Shown here: piece by piece, positions 23,601 through 38,099 of the stretch
Position numbering within the stretch: the stretch's first letter is position 1
How the letters are laid out: each line of letters begins with the position of its first letter
Source of the DNA: Monarcha castaneiventris obscurior
Taxonomy: Eukaryota > Chordata > Aves > Passeriformes > Monarchidae
Assembly: GCA_026261815.1 (NCBI GenBank)
Contig: JAMPIT010000059.1
Location: 18,524,001 to 18,588,000 of the forward strand
Direction of reading: 5' to 3'
DNA: 64,000 nt
The notes under the pieces: generated by a model
The model's database searches: none
What the model was told of the DNA's origin: nothing
What the model saw: only the letters and a program-made list of their open reading frames with translations
Translations under genes and position numbers: made by a program

Positions 23601-26600
23601 GTTATAAATTTATTAAAATTTAGATGGGGACTGTGAAAAATTAAGGGAAAATGTATTTTTTAATATTTTATTGATAAAATATTATTAAATGTTATATCTC
23701 ATGTTTGGAGCATTCAAAAGATCTCGAATGTTCCATCTTTATGAAAGGAGGACTGTTGCCTAAAATCACGTGGACAGAGAGATGAAGAACTGAAAAACAC
23801 TCCCATTCAATTATTCAACTGTCTTTTGTTTTCATTTTAATTGTTCAAATGTTGTTACATACAGATTTGGTGTTTTTTCTTGTGTGTGTGTTCTTGGAAA
23901 CAATACAGGAACAGCCTCAAATACCTTCTAAAAAATAAAAAGTAGTAAATACATATTCAGTTGAGAGCTGAACCTTTTGACCCCATACTCAGGTGCCTTA
24001 GTAACAGTTGTTATCAATCAAAATATTTGGACAAGGAGAGAGAGAGAATGGCATTGCAAAATAAAGCTGAATAAATTGGTTAAATTAAGAAAATAATGCA
24101 ACAAAAGAAGTTATATCTGAAATTCCACCTTTATTCCAGGTATAGATTCAACCCGAATTAAGTGACTTCTTGAATCAGTGAATCACAGCCCTAACCTCTT
24201 CCTATAAATAGTTCTTTGGTGTGCATCATCTGACTGATTAGTCCCTTTCTTTCAGAACAGAAAGTTCCATGGCTAGGAACTGATCCATCTAGTTTCTATG
24301 GTTTTGAAAGCCTGAGGATCAAATATCATGGGGTTTTATATGATTTAGTTGTCTATCCAAACAACTGTCCATCTCTCAAGCTAAAAAATGGAGTGCAAGA
24401 TGCACAAAATCAGAAAGAAAAGGCATGATACTATCTCACTCTGTGGCACTTCACTTCCTTTGCCAATGCTGTATTTTATCTGATAGCACTGCCTGATAGT
24501 TCTTAATGTAAAACATGCTAGCAGTCCACAATCTAGGGAGAAAACATGGTCCTTCCAAACCTTCTGCTGTCTAAGAGAACTAGCTACTGAAAATAATGCA
24601 GTGTAGAATGAATAAGAAGGAGTTCATGTCGTTTGTGCCCCAAGGAGCAAAGAGGACTACCAAAAATTTCTTATTAAATGTAAGTAGAGGGTCTTCCTCA
24701 TTAGCTTTCCACTCAATAATAATGTTGGTCCTGGTATTGATTTAGAAATTAGGTGGAGAGCTAACGTAGTGCTAGAAGAAGGTCTATATTTCCTGCAATG
24801 AGGCATTGCAGTAATGAAAATCACTCCTCATATGTCAGGGATCTTCAAAAAATCCTCTTCCATAACAGGACAAAACTCCAATGTATCCTTCCCAAAGATA
24901 TCTCAATGGGTTTAACCATTTATATTTCAGTTCATACTATGAAATACTTCTCACATATATAGAACAGGAAAAATAATAATGAAAAAGAATTTGTGTGGCT
25001 GGAAATAAAAGCTCAGGACATGACTCAAAAATGTGAGGAAAGTCTGACCATATTCAGAAGAGTGCTTTTGATTTTCTGTCAACTTTGAGCAACATCAAGA
25101 ACCTCTGAAATTATGTTCTTATGGGATAAGAGGTAAGGAAGATGAAGTGATTTATTTCTTTCATCTCCACATCAATTAATGACTTTATTTCTTGAAATAT
25201 CAGAGGTTAAAACAAAAAAAGCCTTTTCCTGAAGATTCTACTACTATGCTAGCATCACAGGTTAAAGTGAGTCATAACATGAAAAGCCTCTACATGTCAT
25301 AATGTGGTAGTGACAAAGTTGAAACTCTGAATAATGTAGAATACAGTTTTCCTGTAAAGAATTAGGATGGTAGCAATCAAAGTGTTATTACACTCTAACC
25401 TTTGAATACAAACTCAAATTAATTCACCATCAGAAGTCAGTCAAGGTCTTCCTGCATTTCTTGCAAGTCACAGAGCAGAGAAGCTTTGTCTCAGTCACAA
25501 ATTCTTTTTTTTTTTCTGGAAAAGCTGCATTTTGTTTTCACATTTTCCCAGCAAGGACATTAAAATACTTGGTATTTCATGTCAGGTTTCATCTTTATGT
25601 TGGCTCACAGATGATCCTGACAGGTTCTCACATATTTTTTTCTGGTGAGAAAAGTGTTTTAAACAGCCCCGGTTCTTGCTTCTGTCTTTGGATTGTAACT
25701 TGTTTTTCCTGAAAACATCTAGTGTTACAGTGTTGTACTTAATGCCATACATAATCCTACAATAAAAATACATCCCACAAAAAATTTGACATCCTTTGAA
25801 AAGGTCATTGGACTGTTACAGGAAAAAACAGTGCATACCCAAACTCTGAAAAATTGTCCTCAATTTGAAATAGAGGTCTTCTTTGCACAGATATTTTAGG
25901 TTCATTCTTGTCACTCCCATATCACTGACTTAAATCCTTAACAAGTTACTCTTGACTCAGAACAGTGGAGCAGGCTTTCTATTCAATGTCTAAGCCAAGG
26001 AAACCTAGAGTTTCTGTAGCTATTTTCCAAATACTTGTTTGTATTGTTTAACAAGAGCACAAATTCTTCAACTGTTTTCAGGAGGTAAACAGATAAGATC
26101 AGGTAAAGAGTCAACCTAGTTAGTAGACAGAGGAAGGTAATGGCATCCTTCAAGTATGCATGCTGCTGCTCTGACTGAAGGACAGATTCCACCAAGAAAA
26201 AGGATTAAAAGTCTGAAGTGGAACACAAAAGAGCATTAAAAACACACAAATATGAGAAATTTATCCCCAAGCACCCTCTAACTCTGTAAACCTGAAGGCC
26301 GTGATCCTACAAGTTTCTGCTGGTAAAATGCCAGAAACAAAATCCTGCTTCAGAGCATAGCTAGAAGCAGACTTTTCAGGACTTTAAACATATTTGTTTT
26401 TGATAGAATTTCAAAATCCTCTATGAACCTGTAAAAGTTAAGAAAAATTAAGCACGTGACTATAATTTAAAAAAAAAAAATGTTTCAGAGAATCACAAAG
26501 TTTATTAAAAATGCTTTTTTTTTCTGAGTTTTCTGCATTTTCTTATGGTGATGCCTGCTCTGCAGACTGAACTCTTGTACAGGGAGCCTTTGTGCCCCAC

Positions 26601-29537
26601 TAATGGGCTAACACAACATACAAGCTAGGAGTAAATCTACACCTACAGATCCAGCAGTCATTTGTAAGGCCTATAGTGAATGGCCTAATAGCTCAACCTC
26701 ACTATTAGATACTGGTATCCAGAATCTGATATCCTTGCCCTTTTTTTTTACTGGGTCAAAACAATGCAATTTCTCCTCTCAAACTCTACTACATGCTTAT
26801 GTGACCTGCTTTCTACTGTGATTCCTATTTTCAAGATTTAAAGGTCAGAATTGTTAAAGTCTCTGGACTTCTATTAATAAAAATACTTAATTCCCAATCT
26901 CCTAAAATGCAGCAGATGACCTACTAGAGAATGGTAAAACAGACAAGGAGCCAAAAAAGTTATGACAGACAGGCTCTCTTATGAAATAGGGCAACATGGT
27001 TATTACAGTGAATTCTGTATATATATACACATCCAATACTATCCAGTTCATACCAGCAATTATGTGACGTGTCAAGCTAGGAGTTTCCAAAACTACTCCT
27101 TTGTTCAACTCCTCTTCAGTGTTTATTCTACCAGCAGCTAAGATCCTGATAACACCCTTGCACGAAGTCAGCTCATCTCAAGGATGAGACTCAAGGTCAT
27201 AATCTATATCAAAACATCACTATGAAGTCTATAGCTGCTTTTATTATTTTGAAAAGATATTCTTCCTGTTAAATGTCAGGCTTCCATAAAAAGATCCCAT
27301 CCCAGGTAGGGGCAAAGAATGATGTAGCTCCACCACAGATAGGGTCCTGAGTATTATGAAAAATCATAGGATTACACTGAAATCTTTGGGAGTGCTCTAA
27401 CCTTGCTCCAAGAGACAACTGTTGTCCCTTCCTACGGATAAATACTTTTAGTATTTAACTGCATTAGAGATAAATGGAAGAATGTTTATTTACAGACAAC
27501 TTGCAGCACTCTATTAGTGTATAGACTATATTATTTCCTACCTCCAACTCTCACTCAAGCATTCAGCACAAGCCCCTCTTCAGCTGCAGGTGCCTCTTGG
27601 CAATGAGTACTTCACGCCTCAATAGCAAGTTATAACAAAAGTGCCAGCAATTTTCATATTGCTATTTTCCTTCTTACTTGACTCAGAAATTGCTCATTGT
27701 AGAACAAACAGCTGACCTGCCTCCACTTCATGTGTACTGAATCCAGACCTGACAGTTAGCTTCAAACACTATGTGCAGAGCCAGCCCCAAATTTCTTCCA
27801 AAATAATGCTTTTAATAACATTAGATAATGTCAAAGTTCTGATTAACATGGGCATAGAGGGAAGAAAAAATGTTTACTATTGCCTCTTTATGCTGAACAT
27901 CTATTCAGACACTATTCTAAAATTTTAAGGTAGTGATGCCTGATTTGAGACCTCATATAGTACAAGTTAGCAAACAAACTTGGGAAATCAGTCATTTGGC
28001 CATAGCCACATGCAAATATCCGATCTGTAGTTGCAATTATGACATTTTAATGGATATCATTGTATACCTACACATATCACTGAAAATCATTCACATTACC
28101 TTAGACTAAAATATTATCAGATCTTACAAATTAGGTTCACTGATGACTGGTCATTAAAGGAAATGTTCTAACAGAAACTCAGCAGAGTCAAGTGATTTAA
28201 AAGATTTCTGCTGTGTGGGGTTTATAGTAAGATAAAATCCCCTTAAAGAATGAAAAGGCATTATGCCATTAGTGATGATGCATCTCAAAATGAGATTTAA
28301 GTGCAAGTCTTTCAGATCCTTTTGTTGCCAAAACCCCTCTGTCATCACTTTCAGGAGTTATAAAGCTCCGGTTCCCTGCACAAATTCCCTCTATTCCATT
28401 AATTTACATTTGTATAAATTTTCCTCTGCTTTTCAGTTACATGTAACACTCATTGCTTTTCTTAAAAGCCTGTATAACGTTGCAGGCAGCAATTGCTCCA
28501 CTGCATTGTCAGAGACAGCTGTCCTACAGAGGTAAATGAAACAGTATTTCCCTGTAACAACATTAGAATCATTTGGGAGGCAAAATACTAAAATGCATTG
28601 CTATCCTCCTCTCATAATTTATGAGAGACATATTTTCATATTTACACTACTTCAATTCATATTCCCTACTCATTTACCATTGTAAACCCAACTTGCATAT
28701 TTAAAAGGGAAAAATGTGCAGAGCACAATACAGTATTCACTAAATGCAGCATAGAAATTAAAAATTACCATTTCTCATTAATTTTCAGACTTTGCTGTAC
28801 TAGAAAACAATAAACAACTGTATCTGGAAATACCATATTTCTCCATGTTTAGTAAAAATATCTAATAATTTTCTGACCTATTTAATATTTTCTACTCAGT
28901 CTTACTTCATGCTGAAGGAGGAACTAATTTAGAAGAAGGGAAAGGAGCAATATTATTTCCAACAGTTCCCTTGGAGGCAAAGAAATGTTTACAGTATCAC
29001 CTGAGTAGATGGATGGTCTTGTGGCTGAGGTAAACCAGTGGCACATGCAAGCTGAGGAGAACAGCTGAGTGACAGTCCTCCACTTGCCCTGGAGTCAGAT
29101 ATTGGCATTTGCATTGCCTGGAATTTCTGTCTGATACGGATGTCACCTCATGAACTTTTGGGAATTGACAGGAAAATTAGTCCAGCTGGAGGTTCTATTC
29201 CTTCATTTTTAATGTGGGAAATGTTAAATTATTTAAGAAAAGTGAAGACAATTTGCATACAATGAATGAGACTTAGCTGTATTGCTCTCTGACTTAACTG
29301 ATCTTTGCAACACTTGGGCAATAAATTACCCTGTGGAGGTGAGCCTTTCTTCCTAGACTGTAAATACTTGTGGAATGACTAGCATTCTCTTGGGTTTGGC
29401 CTTTCTCTGTCTGCAGGGTATACAGCTACAATTCATTTCTTGAAATTTATGAAGAGAAATTTCTGTTGCTAAAACCAGAAAGATCACAGCAATATTTTCC
29501 CACGGACTCCAAAAGGGGCCTCTAGTGATCAGCTCAG
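20656..29537. other. AT-rich non-coding DNA, 8.9 kb without recognisable repeats
   Basis: No exon, RNA gene, CR1 tail or LTR end was found. Simple sequence only: a C-rich stretch at 22895-22931, T- and A-runs at about 25505 and 26469. Open frames are all under 100 codons and look random. The low repeat content for this length is compatible with conserved regulatory DNA, but that cannot be judged from one sequence. Confidence 0.45.
22895..22931 (+). repeat. C-rich low-complexity tract
   Basis: Four runs of C (four to seven bases) separated by TACAA, A, TTCA and similar spacers. The G-rich opposite strand has the layout of a possible G-quadruplex, with at least four runs of three or more G within about 35 bases. 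Function is not implied. Confidence 0.7.
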
Positions 29538-32500
29538 ATGTGGACAACTAACATTTCATCTGAAAATTCCCACCATAGGAATCAATATTCTCTAATTTAT
29601 TTAAGCATTGCCTTCTCTCATCTACTTCCAGTTTCTGATTATCAGAGAACTGGATCCATTAAAAAAGGAGTGCTTAACTTTGACATGTTTGTGTTTGGCT
29701 TGTGCATCATCCTCTCAATTGAATTCCCAGAGAAACAGCAACTGTTCTTAACACTTTCCAAAAATGTCCATATATATTCTCTCAATGGAGCTATGTGTCT
29801 TGATTTTCACAAATACCTCAAGGATCAGATAATATTTTTGATAGATAATGACCAATACTCTGAATGCAGAATTCATACAGTTCCTCGTCTTAACAATGAA
29901 TGGATACAGGGCAGCTACATACCTTCTCTATTGTTGTGTTCTCACAGACTATGAAGAAAAAATACAGGGGTCTGGCCTAAATATCTTTTTTATCCCCTTT
30001 TCCCAGCAAAATTCCAATACATGTATAACCAATTATATTGCAACTGTTGCAGGTAGGTCTTTGTAGATAAAATTGTATATTAAGCCATCAGGTATTTTAC
30101 AGAAAAATCTCCTTAAAATAAAAAACATATTTGTTTCACTTTTAGCTATAAAACCCCAAGAATATTGGTGGTTCACCTGTGCCTGTAGGGTTTTGTACTT
30201 AAATGTAAGATCATCGGCCCTTCTGGGTCATTTTCTTGGTTGTAACAAAGAGGTAAACAGCAAAACTATGTCAGAGGCATTTAATTCCCAAATATGAGGA
30301 GAGGAACTCACTAGAATGTCCATGATGGATCACAGTCATGCCTTGTGTCTTTCTCACGGCAAACATTTCTCAGACATTCACAGATCTTAGCAACTCACTT
30401 ACCTGTGTTCTGACTTTTTGACCAAGTGGACCCTACCACCTGAGTGGGTAATTTTTCTTTATCTTGTTCAAAATCTCAAAATGAATTCTCACTTGAGTTA
30501 TTTATGACTCTTGTCAGTCCATGTATTTTTTTTTTTTTAATTCACTGATTCAATAGCTGTTATTTTTGGAGTAAATTAGAGCTTCTCTAACATTATAAAA
30601 GGTTTCAGGAGATTTGTTAGACTCAATTTTTCCACCAGAAGTAAGTCAAAACAAAAGTGTTGTCCACCATATTCAATTAGGACATCCCACTGAGTGTTGC
30701 CACAAAGGCACTTAGAGTGTGGTAGCTGCAGAACCAGAACTTCACCACTCAATGAAATAATTTTCCAATTTTATTTACTGTGCTGGAGGGGGATAGTGGG
30801 TAGACATCAATTTCTGTTCTATGACAAATCCACCTTCTCTGTACTGACCACATTCACCAAAACCAGTGTCTCTAGTCCATTTGTGATTGGTACCATAGGC
30901 TCAGGAAAACAAGACTCCAGCTGTTTGACGTGTCCATGTCTTGGCTGGTGGCCTGGCCTTTACATTTAGTGGGCCTTTGGCTCATCCTTCTACACTGGGT
31001 TGGATACATAGATAGATATGTTCCCACTAAAGAGTTACTGTTTTCAGTGGTCTAAGCTTTCTACCTCAGGAGGTCACCAATAGCCTGATCATTCCAACCA
31101 CTCCAAGACCATCTCTGATTTTCTCACCTGGCTTAGTATCACATTCCATTCTACCTCAAATGGGCAACAAAGATGTAAAGGTACAATTTTGTCTGTCCTT
31201 TTGTGTTACTTTTCTATGCCTACCAAGACCATTACAGGAGGGCAGATGCAGGCTGTGTATTTCGGGTGAGCTACACACACACATCCTGCCCAAATGTACT
31301 TGGTTCATTTTCACAGCACGCACCACTCACCTAAGGAGTTTCAACCGGGCAGATGCAGCCAAGCCCTTGCTTACCTGAGTGATGCTTTTAAGTAGACTTT
31401 ATCCCATGACACACATTCTTGAGCTCCTGAAAAAAAATAAAAGAGATGAATGAATAAAGAACTAAGCACAGAGGAGCAGAGAAGTGTATTACCCAACAGG
31501 TGTCTAGATAGTTTATATGCATTCCGATGTCACCATCTAGAGGGCATCTCCTCTAAAGCATAAATGGTTCTATACTAATCCAATCTTTGATAAAGGCAAT
31601 TCACTAAACAGGGAAACCTGAATGATTAATGTTTTTCATCTGTGCTGTGATTATAATTGATTATAATTCCTTCTGCCTTTCACTACCTTTCCTGGAAAGA
31701 AATAATGGTCTGAAATTGGCAACTTCGAAACTCCTTTTAGGGATGAGAAGAACTATTGTTACTATATGTGGAGATAGCTGTTATCTAATTTATAAGTTGA
31801 ATGTGGAGAAGATGACCACCTTTTGCCACAAAATAAATCAAATTAAATTTACCTTATATTCAGTACAGATAATCTGTTGTATAAAAAGAGCCCTCCTTTT
31901 CACTTATAATTTTACTTTAATTCTCACATTCTTCCATCCAAAAGTAGCAAGAGACCTTGAATTTATGTGTATTATGTCAGGATTTGGTGAATGTCACCCA
32001 TTTCCTTTCAGTGTGCTCAAAGCAGTGAAATCGTAATGAGGCAGCAAGTTCTACCTGACAATATATATCAAACTGTATCAAATGAAGGTTAAAGAAATGA
32101 TGAATAAAGTATCTTTGAGCTCAATACTCTTACAGTGCCCCTTGAAGCAACAATTGCCAAATACATTTAAATCTGCGTTATTAACCAGCTGCCTCCTGGG
32201 AGACATGGAGTGCTCATGTTCTGCACAGGCTGCCATCAGACATCAATTGCCTTATATGGTACTTGGTCTTTACATCTTGTAAATTTAGAATATAACTGGC
32301 CTTATATGAAAAGCTATTTCTGTAATTCCAAGACATTTGTATTCCAATGCAAAGTGCCAGTTCAATACAAAAAGGATGTGTATGCCATTATGCACCAGCT
32401 GTCTCATCTAGCTGTTTGCAATTGCAAAATATAACAAAGCTGTTTATTAGACATGCAAAAATGAGATTAGAATCTGGACAGTTTTATGCTGAAAAGAATC

Positions 32501-35500
32501 TTTCTTGTAACTGCAGAGGAGCCATGTACTTTTAAGGATTTCTATCCAGAGTAGTGACTGGAAAGGTCATTTTTAGAGGTCTCTGCTTGCTTTGAAACAG
32601 AAATGCTCTCTGTTCTGGTGTCCTTATTAGATTTTTTTGTGTATGGCCAGGGAAACAAAATGTGCTGATAGAGAATTATTGCAACCAGGAGAAAAGAAAG
32701 ATAGAAGGGCAAGAAAAGACTTATAATATGGTAGCCACCTCTGTAACCTAAATTTCCCACCTGCCACTAACAAACATCAAACCATGAACCCCAAGCCTTT
32801 TCTTTTGTTAAGCTGGGGAATGCGGGGCAATATGAAGGAGAATGCATAGAATAGGTGTATGGAAATTCAAAACAGGTGTGCAAGGACTAAATATAATTGA
32901 ATTATAAGTTATTAAGAGATTTTATTGTAACTGTACAATCCTAATACCAAACTTTATGTTTTAGTCCACCATGTGGTGTCATTTGCTTTTAGCATCTGGT
33001 CATTCTTCACTTTATTACGGGAATTCATGATGTAATCCGTAATACCCAAATCCATAATTATTTGACGAGAGTATGTGAAACCCAAACAGATGTTGTGGAT
33101 TAATTTGGAATGTGGAAATAAACATTAGTTTGCAAACATGCTGTAGTTCTGAAGGTCTAACAAAGCTGCAGATTTATAAATGGGCTCTTGCATTTTGCTA
33201 TCAGCCACTGGATGCTACCACCTTTAGGTGGAGACTGATGACCTACAGGACTTGATCACAAGGAGTGCAGTTACAATATTATTCACATACTGATAGAAAC
33301 TAACATTTAAAAAGAGAAAGATGTTACAAGATGATTTTTCACTCTTTTAATCACTAAGATTTTTATATGCTGTCTTAATGTACTAAGGGCAGTGTTTGTG
33401 TGGTACATATGCAGTTAACACCTCCCTGAAATGACTGATTTCTTGAATGAAGCAATATAGTTCAACATGAAGCTTATCAAGACTTCAAGGTCAAAGAGTA
33501 AGAAACCAGTCTCCTTCAGGTGAGGAAAAGAACACCAGCTAGTGAACATTCATGGGTTTCACCTGGGAAAACATTGAAGCAGTGCAAAAACAAGCAAACA
33601 AAAACATTTTATTGTAAATAATTCAGCACCGAAGTAAATTTAAGCTCAGAAAGAAAAGAAGTTTAAGATGCTCTGCAACGAAAAGCCCTGTTACATCAAA
33701 ATAGATTAAATTTTGTATAGAGCAGTGATAGGGGATACACATCATAAAGTCACCCCAAGACAACGAGTTACAGGTTATGCTGCTCCATGTTGAAATGCAC
33801 AACTTAATATGGCATTATGAGATTTTGTTTTTAAGAAATACAGAAACAAGTGTAATATATTGGCTTGAATAACTGATCAAGAAACATTTATGGATGTCCT
33901 GCAACGATGATTGTCCAGCAATTACCTGAGGAAGATGGGACAAGCACAGAAATGGACACAAAACAATCCATAATGGAGACTATCACAATAAGTTAAGTAG
34001 TTTCTATTAATGTGTTAAATAAAATTCCTTAACTACTTTTACATACAAGGAGACAGACACCCAGTACCAGCTAGGATTTGATATTCTATTTATCTGTATA
34101 TGCACAAATTTGATATTATATGTATCTTTATATATGTATTTATATACATATGATTAGATGACCAGGATGAAAAAGTAAGCAGATAAACAAAATTTTACAG
34201 AAATAACTGCTACCAGACATCCCTATCATAAGCATTATATAATGTAACAAAAAATATGTATTATTTTTATATTAAAAAAAAATCAATATGCTGCAATAGT
34301 ATTTGGGTAGCTATTTCGAAATTTTGAAACTATATTGTTCACATTGTACTGCTTTTTGGAGAAACTATTAATTAAGCCCAGTAATATACACTTCAAGATT
34401 TATGTCTCCTCTATGTTAATACTTCTACTTATACCGTGTGATTATTGCATTTCATCTTCATTTAAGACTTCCAAAAAATTTTACTCACTGTCTTAATACT
34501 CTCAGCTAAAGTGATCTCTTAGAAAACCATTTAAACCACAAAATGCTGGGTTTTACTCAAAAAGGACTAAAGGGATTTTTAGCCAAGGAATTAAAACAAC
34601 ATAAGCAAAAAATGCTATGCCTTTTTCAAATAATTTCATCTTTACATTAATTTCAAAGCATTTTCCAATTGCAATGCAAATACCAACCATATCCTTAGCT
34701 GCCCTATGGTATCAGCCCATATTGTGTGCAAGTTATAATTCCAAAGCAGCTTTTTCATTATTTTTCATGTGTAGCTCTCTAATTATGGAGGATTTCCTTC
34801 TTATATATTGACTCATTATCCACTCTATCACCTTTTCTCGAATGCCAGTAGGAATTTTGGCAACAATCACGCTGCTGAAATGTTCAGCCTAATGTCTTTG
34901 ATGATGACTAATGCTATCAGAGAGCCCCTTTAACCTCTCTCATTCCCATATATCTTCTGTTCTGTGTGTCTCTGTATCTCTGTTCATTTATGTCTGTAGC
35001 ACAGCTGCAAGTTCTCTGGAGCTGCTTGTTTAGCACGAAAGGCACAGCACACTGGCATTTTGGTCAGGAATGGTGTTCCTTGAGGCTCTGACTCTGCACC
35101 TACATAGGAATACTTCCATTCCTGTGTTGCAAGAGAGCAAGTTTTCCTACATTTTCTCTTTCTCTCTTCTACCACCTGCCACCTTCCTCTTTCAAAATTT
35201 TCAATCCACTCCACCTTCTTCCCTAACTGCTTATCACATCTTTTATATTTGTATTTTGATATTATCTTTCACATATTTTATATTTAGTTCAGAAACATAT
35301 ACCTGAAAACCTGACTAGAGGCAGGCAGATAGGAAACAGTGGGAAGAACTGTTAACTGGGAAAATCTTTTGGTCCTGTGCACTTTAGAAAAAAAACATAA
35401 TCAAACTGATAGCCTGAGATTTATCAAGTGTACAGAGGTTTATTAATTGAGGTTGAAAAAAGTACTAATATTCCTCAAAATCCATGAGTAGTTTCTACTG

Positions 35501-38061
35501 AAATACTGCAACACCACCACCAGAAAGTGGCATTATTACTTCTGAGCTTTGATGCCAGCAGAAATCCCTGTAAGAACTATTAATTTTGTGTTGGCTATCA
35601 GACTACATTGAGATTACCAGATACCAATAATAATTATATTTTTCTCCCTAGTATTGCTTCAAATTGGCCATGTCAAATTGATAACTAGAATTGTTTGTTT
35701 CAGTAGAAAATTAAAAGAAAAAGATTAACATTTTTCATTTCTGTAATTAAGGAAGCACTGTTAAAAAGACAAACCTTTCTAAAACCAAGGCTGGCAGAGA
35801 ATCTATTTGCAAATGGGCTTAACAATGAAGCCATCTTTGAGAAGCCTTTTTAAAATTAATCATCACATTTACATAATTATTTTTATAAATATCCCATAAC
35901 ACTTTTAAAGTACCTTAGTCTACTGACTGAAAAATCTCTGTCAATTCCACATTTACTATATCATTAAGATGAAAATTACCTGAAAAAGATTTTGATACTT
36001 TATTTTAATTGAAATAGCTCTCACAAATGTCTTATCAGCTCTAATCACCATTCTACTATAGACACCAAATTATCTTGTCACTGAATTCCAATTCTCTAAT
36101 TTCAAACAATTGACAGAAATTAATTGTATTCTTCAGTAACAAAGACAAATCTTTCCAGATCTTGCTAAACCTAAGTTATTCAGAGTCAGTACTAAACTAC
36201 ATGCACAGGGTTTGGGGCCATTTGCTTCGAATGGACCAACTTTCTCTTCAAAATGTGATAAGAATCACAGGCTCCAAAAAAGTTCTCTTTAAAATAATTT
36301 TCCAGTTTTAGGGTAATTTTGTTCCTGAATAAAATGAGGAACATCACAGTCAAAAGCAGAAGGATACAGTGAGAGTCTTTCAATATTTGACACCAGATAT
36401 CTACCACCCACAAGGAACTGGAGACAGCATGAAATTACCTCTTAGGTATTTTTTCAGGTCATTTAAGAAAGCTCAGTTTCCAAAATTTAATATGAAAATT
36501 ATCAGAAAGTTTGGATGGAAGCTATATACTCCAGGGTTCTGATCCATTCCTCTTACCCTTTATAAAGGCCTGGGTAATTTCACTGACAGATCCGAGTACA
36601 GCTTAAAGAGCTGTCCTTGAATAAATCAGGAAAGATTATCATTACACAGGGGCTTGCTAACAAAACAGCTGGATGTGAAAAAGGGACAAGAAGGCCACTC
36701 TATTTGTAAAAGACACTCGACTGATGCAAGGTGATTGGCCCCCATTTTTTGAAAATGTTTTATACATAAAGAAATAAATGCAAATTCCATCGAGGCTGTG
36801 TAGGCCCATAATAATGTAACAAAAAACCTCAGCCATGCTACAGACTGCTGCAGACACCATGGTTTTGATAACACAAAACAGATAAAAATCCAAGCTGCCT
36901 AAACAGCGACTCCAAATAGACCATGTGGGAATTTTGGCTTCTACAAATGCACAGTGTTTTGTGCCTTGGCTGCTTGCATTCAGAGCCATCTGTGAAGCAG
37001 GCAGAAAGCCTTATTGCAACTCAGCGTGCCAGTGTCACAGGAGCTCCAGTGCCAGGCTAAGAGAACTTTAGATAGGCAATCTGCATGGCTACCCCAAGTG
37101 CTGTCTATTCTGCATTTGTCTTTGCTAGTCTGGATACAGCAATGAATAGACTTTAGATAAGCATTATAATAGATGGTATGCATATGAATTGAAATGGGAT
37201 GGGATGGACTAGAATGGAATGGGCTGGATGGTACACACATGTATTCCAATGTACATGGAGTGTATATGTGGTGTATACACCTGCAAATACACATACAAAT
37301 ATATATGATGTGTACACACAAATATGTATGCACACACCTGCATAGCACACATATTTGTATGATCAAGGAATGTTTTTAAATTTTAAGGTCACTTGGACAA
37401 CTAAGAAAATCTTCATTCTAATTATCATACAGAATATTAGTATATATGGCAGAAGTTACAAAAAACACAGCTTATATGTGTTTCTTTAGTATGTAAAAAA
37501 ATTCTTGGTGCAAATGGGTACATGTGATCTTGGGATATGGTTAACTGAAAATATCACCATTGACATATGATTTAAAACATACATATCATATATGATAACA
37601 TATGATATGAAAACCTTAAGTCTCTCAAGTGCTGCCAGAATTTTTCCTTCCTGAAAAGTATACTTTTACACTATGGTTGACAGAATGAAAATACATTATA
37701 TAAAAATATCACTAATCATGTAGTTTTGACTATGTGCAAAATCACAAATTAGGCTGGTTTTATACTGGATTTTAATGAGCAAGTATTCTGTGCTTTTATA
37801 CATGTAATATTTGCAAAACATGGTGCACTGGCTTTAAGTTGTAGTTCAGTGTTTTAATTACAAACCTCCCAAGTAAAATATCAGAAATCACAGAAAAATA
37901 CAAAAGCCATCAACAGTCTTTAGTTCTTACAACAACAAAAAAAAAGCATGGCACAAATCAGGTGAACTAATATTGAGAACAGATGAATCAATATTGTGAC
38001 CTGCGACTGTTAACAGATTAAAAAGACCTTCCAATACACTCTGGTCAATATGTTATTATCA
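29538..38061. other. AT-rich non-coding DNA, 8.5 kb
   Basis: Contains two of the longer open frames outside repeats (29538-29954, 138 codons, and 31629-32036, 135 codons). Both are AT-rich, lack any motif I know and are within what chance allows. The rest is unique-looking sequence with short TA-rich palindromic tracts near 34130 and 37570, and a TGGGA/TACACA simple-sequence cluster at 37185-37350. Confidence 0.45.
37185..37350. repeat. GGGAT-rich then TACACA-rich simple sequence
   Basis: Begins with repeated TGGGA/TGGAA units (GGGATGGGATGGACTAG) and passes into imperfect TACACA/TATGTG sequence. Open frames predicted across it on both strands are products of the repeat. Confidence 0.75.
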
Positions 38062-38070
38062 CAGACTTTT

Positions 38071-38091
38071 CAAGCCCCATATTGGGCACCA
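38071..38091 (-). other. Retroviral primer-binding site resembling the end of tRNA-Lys(CUU)
   Basis: On the minus strand the sequence is TGGTGCCCAATATGGGGCTT, 8 bases downstream of the LTR at 38100-38592. A retroviral primer-binding site begins TGG and is complementary to the 3' end of a tRNA. The best match I know is the 3' end of tRNA-Lys(CUU), which ends ...CCCCACGTTGGGCGCCA; I count differences at three positions over 18 bases. This marks the LTR as the 5' LTR of a provirus whose leader continues toward lower coordinates and is soon lost. Confidence 0.65.
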
Positions 38092-38099
38092 AAAAGGAC

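Noticed and set aside
36980..37379. Frames rich in Cys, Ile, Tyr and His on both strands
   Set aside because: Translation of TACACA/TATGTG simple sequence.
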